From Burkholderia sp. PAMC 26561 (GTDB taxonomy: Bacteria > Pseudomonadota > Gammaproteobacteria > Burkholderiales > Burkholderiaceae): 64,000 nt of DNA. Below are positions 19,170 to 29,431 of the stretch, piece by piece; the first letter of the stretch is position 1, and each line of letters begins with the position of its first letter. Below the pieces are notes generated by a model that had not been told where the DNA came from, ran no database searches, and worked only from the letters and a program-made list of their open reading frames with translations. The DNA lies in NCBI RefSeq assembly GCF_001557535.2, contig NZ_CP014306.1, positions 3,224,001-3,288,000 of the forward strand, in the 5' to 3' direction. A program made the translations under genes and the position numbers.

Positions 19170-20186
19170 ATGCATCGAGTACGACAGCGTCGCCCGCGCG
19201 TGTTATCGAATCACACGGCTACAGGCGTGTGGAGCGTGCTGGGCGCCTTCGCGCTGAGCGCGGCCATGTCAGGACCGGCCGGCGCCCAGGAACCCGCCAG
19301 CGCGGCTTCTGCCGCCAACACGGCCACGCCGTCTCTCCCCACCTCCGCCGCCACATCTGCCGCCGGGCCTGCGCTTTCCGCCAACGCCACGGCCGAACCG
19401 CCGAAAACGCCGGCATCGCAGGTCGGAAAGCTTTCACTCGATCGGCAGGTCCGCTGGCTGAGCCGCGCGGCGCTATCCGGCATGCTCGCGAAAATGAGCG
19501 ACACGGCGCTGGTGTCTTTGTTTCAATCGCTCGATCCGCTTGCGTTGCCGCGTTATCTGAAGGAAGGTCCGAACGGGTACCCGTCGTATGAGTTCACCAT
19601 GCTGCGGCGCGAGCGCATCGAGGGAAGATGGCCCGACCAACCCGATCACATGCTCGTGCGTGTCACGCGCGACCCCATGCGCGTCTACGCCAAATGGCTG
19701 CCCGACGGCGACCACGCGGGCCAGGAAATCCTCTACGACGAAACCACGCGCCCCGACGAAATGCTCGGCCACCTCGGCGGCATTCTCAACGTCATGACGC
19801 TCTGGACTGCACTCGACGGGTCGCTCGCGCGCTCGCAATCACGTCATTCCATTCGCGACCTCGGCACCGAATTCATCACGCAGCAGTTCCTGGCAGAAGG
19901 CAAGAAGTTCGCCGAAGCGGGCGTGACCCGAGCGAACAATATCGAGGTGAAGACTATCGACGGCGCGCGCGTGGTGGCATTCACTTACGAAACGCCATCG
20001 GGTCAGCCACAGTTCTATGCGAAAAAAGAGGTGCTCGGACTCGACCTGAGAAGGCCGTATTTCCGCACCGCCGAATCCTTCGATAACGACGGCAATGTCT
20101 TCGAAAGCATCGTTTTCCAGAACATCGCGCCGAAGGTTTTCGACGAGGACACCTTCAATCCGAAGAACCCGGACTATCACTTCTAG
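19170..20186 (+). CDS. DUF1571 family exported protein
   Basis: A 338-residue protein with an N-terminal signal sequence (GVWSVLGAFALSAAMSGPAG, cleavage near GAQ) and a 70-residue Ala/Thr/Ser-rich linker. A folded domain of the DUF1571 family runs from about residue 95 (YPSYEFTMLRRERIEGRWP, MRVYAKWLPDGDHAGQEILY). The domain resembles periplasmic lipid- or lipoprotein-handling folds, but its function is not established. GGAG precedes the ATG. It follows the beta-oxidation genes by 190 bp and may or may not be co-transcribed. Confidence 0.75.
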   Translation: MHRVRQRRPRVLSNHTATGVWSVLGAFALSAAMSGPAGAQEPASAASAANTATPSLPTSAATSAAGPALSANATAEPPKTPASQVGKLSLDRQVRWLSRAALSGMLAKMSDTALVSLFQSLDPLALPRYLKEGPNGYPSYEFTMLRRERIEGRWPDQPDHMLVRVTRDPMRVYAKWLPDGDHAGQEILYDETTRPDEMLGHLGGILNVMTLWTALDGSLARSQSRHSIRDLGTEFITQQFLAEGKKFAEAGVTRANNIEVKTIDGARVVAFTYETPSGQPQFYAKKEVLGLDLRRPYFRTAESFDNDGNVFESIVFQNIAPKVFDEDTFNPKNPDYHF

Positions 20187-20348
20187 GCGTGCACCGTCTC
20201 AGGCGGTAAGCATTCGTCACATGCTTTATTTCGGTTTTAAGTTTTGCCTAAGACTTCGTCGATACCCTCGCCCCACTTGCATCATGACTGTTGCAGTCAA
20301 ATCGCCCGCAAAGCACTACGCGTAAAGCATCAACGAAAGGAGTTCGTC

Positions 20349-20588
20349 ATGAACCTCCGCGACGCATCGGCTCCAGTGCGAGCCATCAAGAGATTATTGA
20401 GCCATCACGAAATTGCCACGCTGCTGTTGCTGCTGCACGCGCCTATCGATGTGCGTGCTGCCACGCCCGATGTCGCCTCGCTCAGCGAATACGGCTACGT
20501 GGAAATGGTGACGCCGGAACCGGGCGAAGCCAAGTTTCGCCTGACCGCCGACGGCAACGCCGTCCTGCGCGGGCTCGGCATCAAGTAA
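20349..20588 (+). CDS. Small conserved-type hypothetical protein (79 residues)
   Basis: A 79-residue protein with an excellent AAAGGAG ribosome binding site seven bases before the ATG. Residues 14-32 are helical and leucine-rich (RAIKRLLSHHEIATLLLLLH). The C-terminus (YVEMVTPEPGEAKFRLTADGNAVLRGLG) looks like the wing of a winged-helix domain, so a small DNA-binding role is possible. I do not recognise a characterised family. Confidence 0.7.
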   Translation: MNLRDASAPVRAIKRLLSHHEIATLLLLLHAPIDVRAATPDVASLSEYGYVEMVTPEPGEAKFRLTADGNAVLRGLGIK

Positions 20589-20667
20589 CGCACCCCGCTA
20601 CCCGACAACGCGATCTCTGGAATAATCGATTGACTTGTACTTCCGTCAATCGACAAGGAGATCTGCA

Positions 20668-21474
20668 ATGCCTGCCGCTTCATCGTCTACTTCATCGTCT
20701 ACATTCCGACCGCGCATTCAACGCGTCCTGCTGACCAACGACGATGGTATCGATGCACCCGGCCTCGCCGTGCTCGAAGCCGTCGCAGCGGAAATCGCCG
20801 ATGAAGTGTGGGTCGTCGCGCCCGAGCACGATCAAAGCGGCACGTCGCATTCCATCAGCCTGCATTCGCCTTTGCGTGTAAGCCAGCACGGCCCTCGCCG
20901 CTTTGGCGTACTCGGCACGCCGGGCGATTGCGTCGTGATGGGCGTGCGACACCTGATGCGGGATGCGCGGCCTACGCTCGTGCTATCCGGCATCAACCGC
21001 GGTGGCAATCTCGGTGCGGAAACCATGTTCTCCGGCACGGTTGGCGCGGCCATGACGGGCTTGCTGCTCGGTTTGCCGTCGATCGCGCTGAGCCAGACAT
21101 TCAGCGATCGCGAGAACGTGCGCTGGGATACATCGCGTGCGCTCGCGCCCGGCGTGATCAGTCAACTGGCTACCATCGCACACGATGCACCCACTTGCCT
21201 CAACGTGAATTTTCCCGATGTCGATGCCGCTTCAGCGGGTCCGCTCACGCCTACGCGTCAAGGCGTGGGACTGGTGGAGGGTATCGATGTATTGCCGCAA
21301 ACCGATCCGCGCGGACTGCAATATCACTGGCTGCGATTCCAGCGCGGCCCGCGTGAAAATACGCCCGACAGCGAGACGGCAGTGGTTGCATCGGGACGCG
21401 TGTCGGTCACGCCGCTGCACTTCGAACGCACCGATGAACGCACCTTCGCGACGTTGACCGCGGCATTGCGTTAA
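20668..21474 (+). CDS. surE: 5'-nucleotidase SurE
   Basis: A 268-residue SurE phosphatase, which hydrolyses nucleoside monophosphates with a divalent metal. The N-terminal metal motif LLTNDDGIDAPGL and the SGINRGGNLG motif are intact, as are EHDQSGTSHSISL and the TPGDCVV loop. I chose ATG 20668 with AAGGAGA seven bases upstream. It lacks the usual surE-pcm-nlpD-rpoS neighbours, so it is probably a second, dispersed copy; a main copy elsewhere is inferred only. Confidence 0.93.
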   Translation: MPAASSSTSSSTFRPRIQRVLLTNDDGIDAPGLAVLEAVAAEIADEVWVVAPEHDQSGTSHSISLHSPLRVSQHGPRRFGVLGTPGDCVVMGVRHLMRDARPTLVLSGINRGGNLGAETMFSGTVGAAMTGLLLGLPSIALSQTFSDRENVRWDTSRALAPGVISQLATIAHDAPTCLNVNFPDVDAASAGPLTPTRQGVGLVEGIDVLPQTDPRGLQYHWLRFQRGPRENTPDSETAVVASGRVSVTPLHFERTDERTFATLTAALR

Positions 21475-21483
21475 AAGCCTGAA

Positions 21484-22875
21484 TCAGTCGACGGCGCGCG
21501 TTTCAGGCTCTTCGTCGAAGATCTGGAACTTGCGCATCTTCTCCCACAGGACCTTGCGGCTGATACCAAGATGACTTGCCGTGTCCTGCCGGCGCCAGCC
21601 GTTGGCATCGAGCGCAGCAAGCACGCGATTGCGCTCGTTCATGTCCCACTTGCTGCGGTCCACGACCACTTCCGCGTTGAGGTCCGGCGGCAACGGCTGC
21701 GAGGTCCGGGCGAGTGCCAGCAGCCGCTGCAGGCGCGCCGTATCCCACGATCCCACCTGACGCACCGTCACGCCGATACGCTCAGCGAGATTGCGCAACT
21801 CGCGGACATTGCCGGGAAAATAACTGTCGGCGACTGCATCAGCGAGCCAGTAGGGAAGCTCGGGTAAGGTCGCGAGTTTTTCTTGTCCCACCACCTGTGC
21901 AATGAACGACTTGAATAACGCAATCTTGTCGACTGCGCCGCGTTCCTCGAGCGACGGAATCTTCAACTCGATCACCGCCAGCCGATAATAAAGGTCAGCG
22001 CGAAACTCGCCGTCCTTCACGAGCTGCGGCAAGCTTTTGTGGCTCGCCGCGACCAGCCGGAAATCCACCTTCGCGGGCGTAGCCGAACCAATGCGCGTCA
22101 CCGCGCTGTCCTCCAGAACGCGCAGCAATTTGACCTGTTGATAAAGCGGCATGTCGCCGATTTCATCGAGGAACAGCGTGCCGCCATCGGCCTGTTCGAA
22201 ATAGCCCTTGTGGGCGATCACGGCGCCTGTGAACGATCCTTTTGCGTGACCGAAGAAAAGGGATTCAAAGAGACCATCGGGGATGGCGCCGCAGTTCACC
22301 GGCACGAACGGTCCCTCTGAATAACGCGAGTGGCGCTCGTGCAGCATCTGCGCAATGCGCTCCTTGCCCACGCCGGTTTCGCCGTGCACGAGGACGCTGG
22401 TATCGCAATCGGCGAAGGTTTCCACTTCACGCAGCAAGGTCTGCATGCACTCGGCGTTTGCTATCAGCGCGCTCGATTCCTGAACCTCTTCGCCATGCGC
22501 GCGAAGCTGTTGCGCAAGCTTCGCCACCATGCGGCGCAGTTCGGCGCCGGTGAAGTCGAGCGGCAGGATATGCGAGTAGTCGGTGGGGAAAACCGCGGCG
22601 TCGCGTTCGCGCGGGGCGGCGCCTACCCAGACGACCGGCATGCCGCGATGCGCTTCCCAGTCGCGCAACGCGAACGCGCCTGTGTCGATCACGCTGACAC
22701 TCACGATGGCAATCGCCTGGCGCTCCGACGTCTGGCTCGAGGCGATCGACATGCCGTCGGCGCGAATCACATCGACTTCGAAACTCGACATGCAGCGCAC
22801 CACCTGCTCGACGATATCCGCCTTGCCTTCCCACACATAGATATCGAGGTCGTCGATTTTTGTCGCTGGTCTCAT
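21484..22875 (-). CDS. Sigma-54-dependent activator with degenerate receiver, linked to the tad locus
   Basis: A 463-residue enhancer-binding protein. Residues 10-120 form a receiver-like domain that lacks the usual acidic pocket (it begins [13 protein letters not shown]), so phosphorylation is unlikely. The AAA+ domain has Walker A GETGVGKE (165-172), Walker [10 protein letters not shown] (233-241) and the sigma-54 contact loop reading GSFTGA (213-218) instead of GAFTGA, a known tolerated variant. A Fis-type helix-turn-helix ends the protein ([19 protein letters not shown]). It lies 68 bp downstream of tadG on the same strand. A near-consensus sigma-54 promoter lies at 35.55 kb, so it is the prime candidate activator there. 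Confidence 0.9.
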   Translation of the reverse strand: MRPATKIDDLDIYVWEGKADIVEQVVRCMSSFEVDVIRADGMSIASSQTSERQAIAIVSVSVIDTGAFALRDWEAHRGMPVVWVGAAPRERDAAVFPTDYSHILPLDFTGAELRRMVAKLAQQLRAHGEEVQESSALIANAECMQTLLREVETFADCDTSVLVHGETGVGKERIAQMLHERHSRYSEGPFVPVNCGAIPDGLFESLFFGHAKGSFTGAVIAHKGYFEQADGGTLFLDEIGDMPLYQQVKLLRVLEDSAVTRIGSATPAKVDFRLVAASHKSLPQLVKDGEFRADLYYRLAVIELKIPSLEERGAVDKIALFKSFIAQVVGQEKLATLPELPYWLADAVADSYFPGNVRELRNLAERIGVTVRQVGSWDTARLQRLLALARTSQPLPPDLNAEVVVDRSKWDMNERNRVLAALDANGWRRQDTASHLGISRKVLWEKMRKFQIFDEEPETRAVD

Positions 22876-22943
22876 TGATCGAATCTCATGGCTTTGATGC
22901 GTGTGGTACTTGATAAGGTTATCGGCGTCGATGAAGCGAAGCT

Positions 22944-24701
22944 TCAGTACTGCAGTTGCGATTGCCCGCATACAGGCGGCAAGCCGTGAACGGTGCTGAC
23001 GCCGATCTGTGCGCCGAGTAGTTGCAGTATCGGCGTGAGGATGGAGTCAAGCGCGTTAAAAACGGGCTTCAGCAAGGGCAACAGAATGGCCAGGACCGGG
23101 CCGACAACAAGCTGTCCAAGTACCGAGCCCAGGAGAGTCTGAGCGCCGAACACTTTAAGCGTCAAACCGGTCGGGCTGGAAAGCTGTGTCGCCAGGCCGA
23201 GCGTTGCGTTGTATAACACGCCCCCTACCTGGTTCGAATTGGTATTCTGATAGTCGTCAGCATTTCCGGAAATACCGTCGAACGCCATGTTCACAGCACT
23301 CGATGCCGGCACTGTCGCCGGAAGACCTGCCGCAGTCGTGATGGTCAATACATTAAACACGTTGATCAACGTCGCGGGCGAACAACTAAACGGTGTCGCT
23401 GCGAAAGGATTGGTGATCGAATCCCCCACGCAAACCTGCGCGATACCAGTCTGGACACCAACCACCGAATTGCTTGCCGCCTGCGTCGAGGCACATTGTG
23501 TTGAAACCAGCCAGGCTTGTCCCGGCGCCACGGCAATGTTCACAGGCAGATAAAGGGCTGGTGAGCCCAGTCCGAGGGCGGCAAGCGCCGGCACCTGGCC
23601 GAGGGAGACTTTTATGGACGCCAGCAACTGTGCCGAACTGGCCACCGTGCGCCACGCGCCAGCCGGCGTCTTGCCGGCCTCGCCGACCGCCAGCACCGGC
23701 GGCTGGATGATCTGGACCTGCAGCGACGCAGTCGCCACGCCCAGGTTGAGCGCGGTTCCCACATTGATAGCCGCCTTCCCCGCTTGCGCAACCTCGGCGG
23801 TGACCATCAACGCATCGAACGGACTGATGGTGGCGTGCAAGGCGGATTGTGTATCGGCTAGACCGATTTGCAGCAGCCCCGCCGAGCCGTTTACCGCGCC
23901 TATCGCCAACGTCCCCGAACCCTGGATGTTCGCGTTGACAATGGTCTGCAACGCGCCCACCGCCGCCGACAAATTCGCGTTCAGCACATGGGTATTCTGC
24001 AATGCGGTGAGCGTCAACTTGGCGATCTGGGCCGCGGTGAGATTCAGTGCAAGCAACTGATTCACGGTGCCGACGCCCGCCGCCGTTACCAGGTCGCCGA
24101 TTTCGATCCGCGATTGCGCAAGCCCCGCATAGCCCGCCGCCGATATCTGCAACGAGTTGATATTCGTCCCCAGCATGGAGTTCAACAAGCCGGTGATGAC
24201 TGTTGGATCGACGCTTGCCGTAGTCGTGCCAATACTGAACGCGCCCACGTTGATGGCCTGCGCGGTCGCTGTCGCCGTGACCATGCGTCCCGGTCCGGCA
24301 AAGAAGTACGGCACTTGCTTCGCCACGGTGACCTGTACCGCGTTCGCGGGCGTACCGGCTGCAGCGAAGTAGGTCGGTCCGGCGTAGAGCGTCGAGTCCC
24401 AACGGCCGCATGTCGTCGTGATCGTGTTGCTTGTTCCCGAAGCCGTGAAGCCGTTCGCACCGGCGCTTCCCGCAGCGGTTGCCGGAGCCCTCGAACAGGC
24501 GTCATCGATAACCTGCACGCCTGCGCTCGCCGCCAGATCCGCCACGCCCTGCAACAGGCGTCGTTGATAGAACACGTTGCCAATATCGATAACGCCCAGC
24601 AAGATGACCGCTGCGACCAGCCAGATCGAGGCGATGACGCTCGCAATCCCGCGCTGACGGCGGCGGGATACGGGTCCGGTCGTTATCGATGAGCGGCGCA
24701 T
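22944..24701 (-). CDS. tadG: TadG-like pilus-associated protein
   Basis: A 585-residue protein with a TadG-type start: a basic region, the pseudopilin-like anchor [20 protein letters not shown] and then [20 protein letters not shown]. The rest is a long Ala/Leu/Thr-rich region predicted to lie outside the inner membrane, with no von Willebrand A domain that I can see. TadG proteins are needed for Tad pilus function in several bacteria, though their exact role is unclear. ATG 24701 is one base after the stop of the DUF3613 gene, so the two are coupled. Confidence 0.85.
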   Translation of the reverse strand: MRRSSITTGPVSRRRQRGIASVIASIWLVAAVILLGVIDIGNVFYQRRLLQGVADLAASAGVQVIDDACSRAPATAAGSAGANGFTASGTSNTITTTCGRWDSTLYAGPTYFAAAGTPANAVQVTVAKQVPYFFAGPGRMVTATATAQAINVGAFSIGTTTASVDPTVITGLLNSMLGTNINSLQISAAGYAGLAQSRIEIGDLVTAAGVGTVNQLLALNLTAAQIAKLTLTALQNTHVLNANLSAAVGALQTIVNANIQGSGTLAIGAVNGSAGLLQIGLADTQSALHATISPFDALMVTAEVAQAGKAAINVGTALNLGVATASLQVQIIQPPVLAVGEAGKTPAGAWRTVASSAQLLASIKVSLGQVPALAALGLGSPALYLPVNIAVAPGQAWLVSTQCASTQAASNSVVGVQTGIAQVCVGDSITNPFAATPFSCSPATLINVFNVLTITTAAGLPATVPASSAVNMAFDGISGNADDYQNTNSNQVGGVLYNATLGLATQLSSPTGLTLKVFGAQTLLGSVLGQLVVGPVLAILLPLLKPVFNALDSILTPILQLLGAQIGVSTVHGLPPVCGQSQLQY

Positions 24702-24702
24702 G

Positions 24703-25116
24703 TCAGTTCTGTGCTCCGCCACCCGATCCAGCACCCACCTCGCCCACCGACGAATTCAGTTGCGCCGGAATCGGATGATCGAATGACTTGAGGTATCGGC
24801 GAAACGCGGCATCGGCCTCGACGCCGAGCATGGGCTGTGCGGGCGCCGCAAGGTGGCCCTCACGCTGCATTGCGAGCCACGCGACAGTTGAATCGCCTAT
24901 GCGCGTCACAGGCGCCTCGACTGGCTGCTCCATGACGGGCGGCTGCGCAACGGTCTCGTACTGCGGTTGTGCCTGCGATTGCGGCTGCGCTTGCGCTTGC
25001 GCGGTCAAAGGCGTTTGAACTTGCGTCTGTGCCAGAACGGGTGACGCAAACGGCAACACGCCAATTGCGATCGCAATCATGATCGCGTTATTGCGCATCG
25101 ATCGAATCCTGTTCAT
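24703..25116 (-). CDS. DUF3613 family protein of the tad locus
   Basis: A 137-residue exported protein. A signal peptide (MIAIAIGVLPFASPVLAQ) precedes a Gln/Pro-rich spacer of QAQAQPQ units. The conserved C-terminal domain has the DUF3613 pattern DSTVAWLAMQREGHLAA ... AAFRRYLKSFDHPIP. This family is often found in tad loci; its function is unknown. ATG 25116 has AGGGGA eight bases upstream and starts ten bases after the tadD stop. Confidence 0.85.
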   Translation of the reverse strand: MNRIRSMRNNAIMIAIAIGVLPFASPVLAQTQVQTPLTAQAQAQPQSQAQPQYETVAQPPVMEQPVEAPVTRIGDSTVAWLAMQREGHLAAPAQPMLGVEADAAFRRYLKSFDHPIPAQLNSSVGEVGAGSGGGAQN

Positions 25117-25126
25117 AAGCTTCCCC

Positions 25127-26035
25127 TTAACGCGCAACGAGTTGCGGCTGGATTGCCGCCGTCGCGCCAGATTGACCGAATGCCTGGCCGCCCAGCGTCT
25201 GCGTCAGCGGCAATTGCGCATGAAGCAGCGAATCGACCGTCTGCGGCGCGTTCGATACCGGCACGCGCGCGCGCTCGGTCGTCGCGGCAGCCACCGCCGC
25301 GACGCGTGCTCGCGACGCCTGTGTGGAAGCTGCGGTGATCCGCTGGGCATCGGTGCGAATCGCCTGCTGTACTTCCGGCGAAAATTTCTGTTGTGCGATC
25401 AGACCTTGGGCTGCGGCCGGCTGTCCGTCGACCAATAGAAACAACGCAACGTTGCTCAGGATCTTCGGGTTGTTCTGCGCAAGCTCAGCGGCTTTCATCA
25501 GCGGCACACGGGCGCCGGCGATATCGCCGAGACACAGGCGTGCATACGCGAGATCGGAAAGCGTGAGCGCATCGGTAGGTTCGAGGCGCGATGCGGCATC
25601 GAGAGATTCGGATGCCTTACTGAAGTCGCCCGCGCTTCCCGCAAGCAGACCCAGTCCACGATATCCGCGAGCCGCAAGCGGCGTATTGATGAGCTTCGTA
25701 TAGGCATCGGCGCTGGCTTGCGACTGGCCGGTCTGGCGCAAGGCGTCGGCGCGCAGCAAGATGGTATCGGGGGTGGAACCATATTGTCTTTCGTACGCAT
25801 CGATATGCGCCAGCGATGCATAAAACAATCCTTGCGACTGCATCTTGTCGATCAGCGCGAGATACATGCCGGGTGTATCGGGCGCATCCTGCTTCTGTTG
25901 TGACTGACGCACTGCAGCCTCGCGTTCAGCCTGGATGCCGACGCCATATCCGCTGTCGATCTTCGACGCGCAGCCACCCAAAGCGGCCAAACCGCCACTT
26001 GCAAGAACCATCAATACGATTGCAGCATTTCTCAT
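25127..26035 (-). CDS. tadD: TadD-like TPR lipoprotein
   Basis: A 302-residue lipoprotein. The signal peptide ends in a lipobox (LAALGGC, Cys near 22). Tetratricopeptide-like repeats follow (PDTILLRADALRQTGQSQAS, AARGYRGLGLLAGSAGDFSK, EPTDALTLSDLAYARLCLGD). TadD is thought to act as the pilotin or assembly helper of the Tad secretin at the outer membrane. Place in the operon, between tadC and the DUF3613 gene, supports the call. Confidence 0.9.
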   Translation of the reverse strand: MRNAAIVLMVLASGGLAALGGCASKIDSGYGVGIQAEREAAVRQSQQKQDAPDTPGMYLALIDKMQSQGLFYASLAHIDAYERQYGSTPDTILLRADALRQTGQSQASADAYTKLINTPLAARGYRGLGLLAGSAGDFSKASESLDAASRLEPTDALTLSDLAYARLCLGDIAGARVPLMKAAELAQNNPKILSNVALFLLVDGQPAAAQGLIAQQKFSPEVQQAIRTDAQRITAASTQASRARVAAVAAATTERARVPVSNAPQTVDSLLHAQLPLTQTLGGQAFGQSGATAAIQPQLVAR

Positions 26036-26063
26036 GACTCACTCTCTTCAACGTCATTCGACG

Positions 26064-27065
26064 TCATTTGTGCAGCGTGGACAGCGAGTGGAACACAGCA
26101 ATGAACCCCGGCCCCGCGGTGATGATCAACAGCGCGGGCAGCAAAGTCACGACCATGACGCCGGTCATCTTCACCGTCAGCGCTCCGATGCGTTCCCGCA
26201 ATGTCGCCCGGCGCGATTCGCGCAACCGGTCGCCGAACTGGCGCAGTGGCTCCTGAACGGCGCCCCCGTGTTTATCGACCTGGATCACGAGACGCATCAC
26301 GGCCGTCAGGTCGTCGTTTTCATAGCTGGTGGAAAGACGGTTCAGCGATTGCTCGCGCGTGCGTCCCGTGTTGAATTGCCGATGCGCGAGCGCCAGTTCC
26401 GTCGATAACACCGGCAGCACAGTCGCAAAGTCACTGATCATGACCTGCAGGGTCTGATCCAGCGAAAGTCCCACGCCCTGCAGCAGGCGCAACAGGTCCA
26501 CGAACATCGGCAACTCGCCGACGACCGCGCGCTGACGCGCCTTTGCGCGACGCCGGATGAGCCACTTTGGCAACATGAAGCCCGTGGCAAGCGCGCCAGA
26601 CATCCACAACGCGACGCGCGGCTCGCCGCTGCGCCAGATGACCATAATCAGCGGCAACACCACAGAGCATCCGATCCGCGCCGCGAAAAAGCGCGCGCGT
26701 GCGGTGTTGTCGAGGAAACCGCAGCGTTCGAGCAAGCGGCGATCTTCATCGGCAACCACGATTTTTCCGAGCGGCGTGTCAAGCCATCGCGCAGCGGTTC
26801 GGCTCAGCGTCTGTACTATCCGGTCGAGGCTCGTAAGCCGTGATTTGTCCGTTTCGTCAGATACTTTGGGATCCTTCCTTTCATTCGATGCAGGCGTGGC
26901 TGCGCGTGCAGCAGCCGCGCTTGCGGCGCGCTGGTCGAGCGCATGGTCGAGGGTGCGCACGCTGCGGCGATTACGGCCGAGACCGGCGAACACGAGCAGT
27001 CCGATCAGCGCACAAGCTGCCGAACCGCACATCAGCGCAACAACGAAGAATGAGTCTGCGTCCAT
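26064..27065 (-). CDS. tadC: TadC inner-membrane platform protein (T2SF domain)
   Basis: A 333-residue type II/IV secretion platform protein. One N-terminal helix, a cytoplasmic linker, a pair of helices (RIGCSVVLPLIMVIWRSG, LWMSGALATGFMLP), the T2SF domain (ELPMFVDLLRLLQGVGLSLD, with NRLSTSYENDDLTAVMRLV) and a C-terminal helix hairpin (MTGVMVVTLLPALLIITAGP). With TadB it forms the membrane base on which the TadA ATPase acts. It starts one base after the tadB stop. Confidence 0.93.
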   Translation of the reverse strand: MDADSFFVVALMCGSAACALIGLLVFAGLGRNRRSVRTLDHALDQRAASAAAARAATPASNERKDPKVSDETDKSRLTSLDRIVQTLSRTAARWLDTPLGKIVVADEDRRLLERCGFLDNTARARFFAARIGCSVVLPLIMVIWRSGEPRVALWMSGALATGFMLPKWLIRRRAKARQRAVVGELPMFVDLLRLLQGVGLSLDQTLQVMISDFATVLPVLSTELALAHRQFNTGRTREQSLNRLSTSYENDDLTAVMRLVIQVDKHGGAVQEPLRQFGDRLRESRRATLRERIGALTVKMTGVMVVTLLPALLIITAGPGFIAVFHSLSTLHK

Positions 27066-27066
27066 G

Positions 27067-28068
27067 TCAATCCTTCAGCCGTGCAAGCGAATAAAGCAGG
27101 AAAACACCAAGCAACTGCAGTCCAATTGCGACGAACACCAGGCGCTGGCCGACGGGATCAGCCCACATTGCGGCGAAGTACGACGGGTTGGACACGATCA
27201 CGAAGCCGCCGACCACAACCGGCAGCAAGCCAAGCACCCATGACGACAAACGTGTCTCGGTGGTGAGCGCAACCAGTTCGCGTTCGGCTTGCTCGAGATC
27301 GCGCATCAGCGCGGCCATGCGGTCGAGCATGACGTCGGAGCGCCCGCCATAACGCACCGACACCCTCAGCACAGAGCCGACCAGCTCGAGTTCGCGGACG
27401 CGGTAGACGAGCGCCACGTGCTTGAGCGCGACATCGATGTCCACGCCCGAGCGCAACATGCGCGATACGCGATCGAGGCATTCCCGCAAAGGTGTATCGG
27501 TCGTGGTGAGCGCCGCCTGGAACGAGGCCGGCACGCTGTTGCCGATGATGATCAGGCGCACGATGCCATCGAGGAAAACAGGCAATTGCCGCGCAATGCG
27601 CTGGTAGCGTTTTTGCGCGCGCCACGAAAGCGCCGCGTAAAGACACACGCCGCTGACAACGACAAACCCCGCTCCCAAAAGCCAATTCGTTCTCAAGCCA
27701 ATAGTGATCGCGCCGGCCACGAACACAGTACCCGCGATCAGGAAAAGCACACGTGGATTCGCAACGCCCGCGCGGCTCATCAGGTTGCCGGACGCATACA
27801 TCCAACGCTCGCGCTGATGCTTTACGTGTTCACGAAGGCCACGCGGCACGCTCCGCGAGGGCATCGTGGGCGGTGCATTGACACGCGGCCGCTGAGCCGG
27901 CGGCGCATTGGACGGCTGCATGACGCCTTGTACGGAGGCCACACGCCGGCCGACGAACTGGTCCGTCATCGCGCGATTACGCGAGTCCTGCGAGCGCTGC
28001 CACAGCAACAACCCGCCCGCTGCGCACAACAGCGCGACCATCAGCACGAAGCCGATACCGCTAGACAT
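27067..28068 (-). CDS. tadB: TadB inner-membrane platform protein (T2SF domain)
   Basis: A 333-residue partner of TadC. An N-terminal helix (GIGFVLMVALLCAAGGLLLW), a cytoplasmic stretch, two central helices, a T2SF domain (ARQLPVFLDGIVRLIIIGNS, YRVRELELVGSVLRVSVRYG) and two C-terminal helices. The correct start is ATG 28068, which overlaps the tadA stop by eight bases; longer readings upstream run through tadA in the wrong frame. Confidence 0.93.
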   Translation of the reverse strand: MSSGIGFVLMVALLCAAGGLLLWQRSQDSRNRAMTDQFVGRRVASVQGVMQPSNAPPAQRPRVNAPPTMPSRSVPRGLREHVKHQRERWMYASGNLMSRAGVANPRVLFLIAGTVFVAGAITIGLRTNWLLGAGFVVVSGVCLYAALSWRAQKRYQRIARQLPVFLDGIVRLIIIGNSVPASFQAALTTTDTPLRECLDRVSRMLRSGVDIDVALKHVALVYRVRELELVGSVLRVSVRYGGRSDVMLDRMAALMRDLEQAERELVALTTETRLSSWVLGLLPVVVGGFVIVSNPSYFAAMWADPVGQRLVFVAIGLQLLGVFLLYSLARLKD

Positions 28069-29428
28069 TGAAGCCCCCGCCCGAGCGTCCGAAACCGCGG
28101 CCAAACCCGTCGTTGAAACCGTCGCGTTCGCGCATGTCGTTGCCGAGCGCCTGCCGGTACTTCGCGAGCTTCGGCGAACTCGGATGAATGCCGAGCGACA
28201 CCCAGTTGTCCTGTTCCTCGCCGCCTTCGAGCAAGACGGGTTCGTATCTGTACAACTCCTGCGTCGCGACAATGTTGTCGGAAAGCCCTGTAACCTCGGT
28301 GACCGACAGGATCCGTCTGCGCCCGTTGGAAAGCCGGCCAATCTGCACAATGAAGTCGATCGCGTTCGCGATCTGCCGGCGCAAGCTCGATTCGGTGCCC
28401 TGAAAACCGGCGAACCCCGCCAGCATCTCCAGCCGGTAAAGACATTCACGCGCCGAACTTGCGTGCACGGTGCCCATGGAACCGTCGTGGCCGGTGTTCA
28501 TCGCCTGGAGCATTTCGAGCACTTCGCCGCCGCGCACTTCACCCACGATGATCCTGTCCGGCCGCATCCGCAACGTGTTGCGCAAGAGGTCGCGGATCGA
28601 CACCACGCCCGCGCCGTCGAACCCGCCGGGCCGGCTTTCGAGGCGCACCACATGCGGATGATTGAGCGAGAGTTCTGCCGTGTCCTCGATCGTCACCACG
28701 CGTTCATGCTTTGGAATGAAGAATGCAAGTGCGTTGAGCAAGGACGTCTTGCCCGAACTCGTTCCTCCCGAGACCAGCACGTTGCATCGTGCGGCGACTG
28801 CTGCGTCGAGCAAACCGCTGATCTCCTGATTGAACGTGCCGTTGGCAAGCAGATCGTCAGGGCGCAATGGATCGCGGCGAAACTTGCGTATCGATACAAC
28901 TGGTCCATCCAGCGACAACGGCTCGATCACCACGTTCACGCGGCCACCGTCGGGCAGGCGTGCATCGACCATTGGGTTCGATTCATCCAGCCGCCGCCCG
29001 ATAGGCGCCAGAATCCGCCGCACGATGCGCAGCAGATGCGCGTTGTCGGCAAACCGCACGGGGATTTTAGCGAGCATGCCGTGACGCGATACATAGACAT
29101 CGTCAAAGCCGTTGATCAGAATGTCCTCGACGGCGGGGTCCGCGAGCAGATCCTCGATCGGCCCGAAACCCGCGAGTTCCTTCGTCAACGCCTCGCCAAC
29201 CAGACGCACTTCGCTTTCGTTCAACGGAATGCGCCGCATGCGCACGAAGCCGTCTATCTCGAGGTCGACAAACTGTTGGATCGCCTGACGCGACCATCGT
29301 CCGAACTCTGCGCCGAGTTCCTCGATGCGCGTAAGCAGATGTTCGTGGGCCGCGTGCTTGATGTCCTGGAACTGCTGCGTGTGCGCAAACGAAGTGGCGT
29401 CGTCGGAGAATTCGATGTCTTTTGCCAT
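28061..29428 (-). CDS. tadA: TadA/CpaF secretion ATPase
   Basis: A 455-residue hexameric ATPase that powers Tad pilus assembly and probably retraction. The N-terminal domain carries [20 protein letters not shown]. The ATPase core has Walker [10 protein letters not shown] (221-229), an Asp box (TIEDTAEL), Walker B-like [16 protein letters not shown] and a His box ([14 protein letters not shown]). A 50-residue tail ends Gly/Arg/Phe-rich ([13 protein letters not shown]). It starts three bases after the tadZ stop, indicating coupling. Confidence 0.96.
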   Translation of the reverse strand: MAKDIEFSDDATSFAHTQQFQDIKHAAHEHLLTRIEELGAEFGRWSRQAIQQFVDLEIDGFVRMRRIPLNESEVRLVGEALTKELAGFGPIEDLLADPAVEDILINGFDDVYVSRHGMLAKIPVRFADNAHLLRIVRRILAPIGRRLDESNPMVDARLPDGGRVNVVIEPLSLDGPVVSIRKFRRDPLRPDDLLANGTFNQEISGLLDAAVAARCNVLVSGGTSSGKTSLLNALAFFIPKHERVVTIEDTAELSLNHPHVVRLESRPGGFDGAGVVSIRDLLRNTLRMRPDRIIVGEVRGGEVLEMLQAMNTGHDGSMGTVHASSARECLYRLEMLAGFAGFQGTESSLRRQIANAIDFIVQIGRLSNGRRRILSVTEVTGLSDNIVATQELYRYEPVLLEGGEEQDNWVSLGIHPSSPKLAKYRQALGNDMRERDGFNDGFGRGFGRSGGGFNV

Positions 29429-29431
29429 CTT

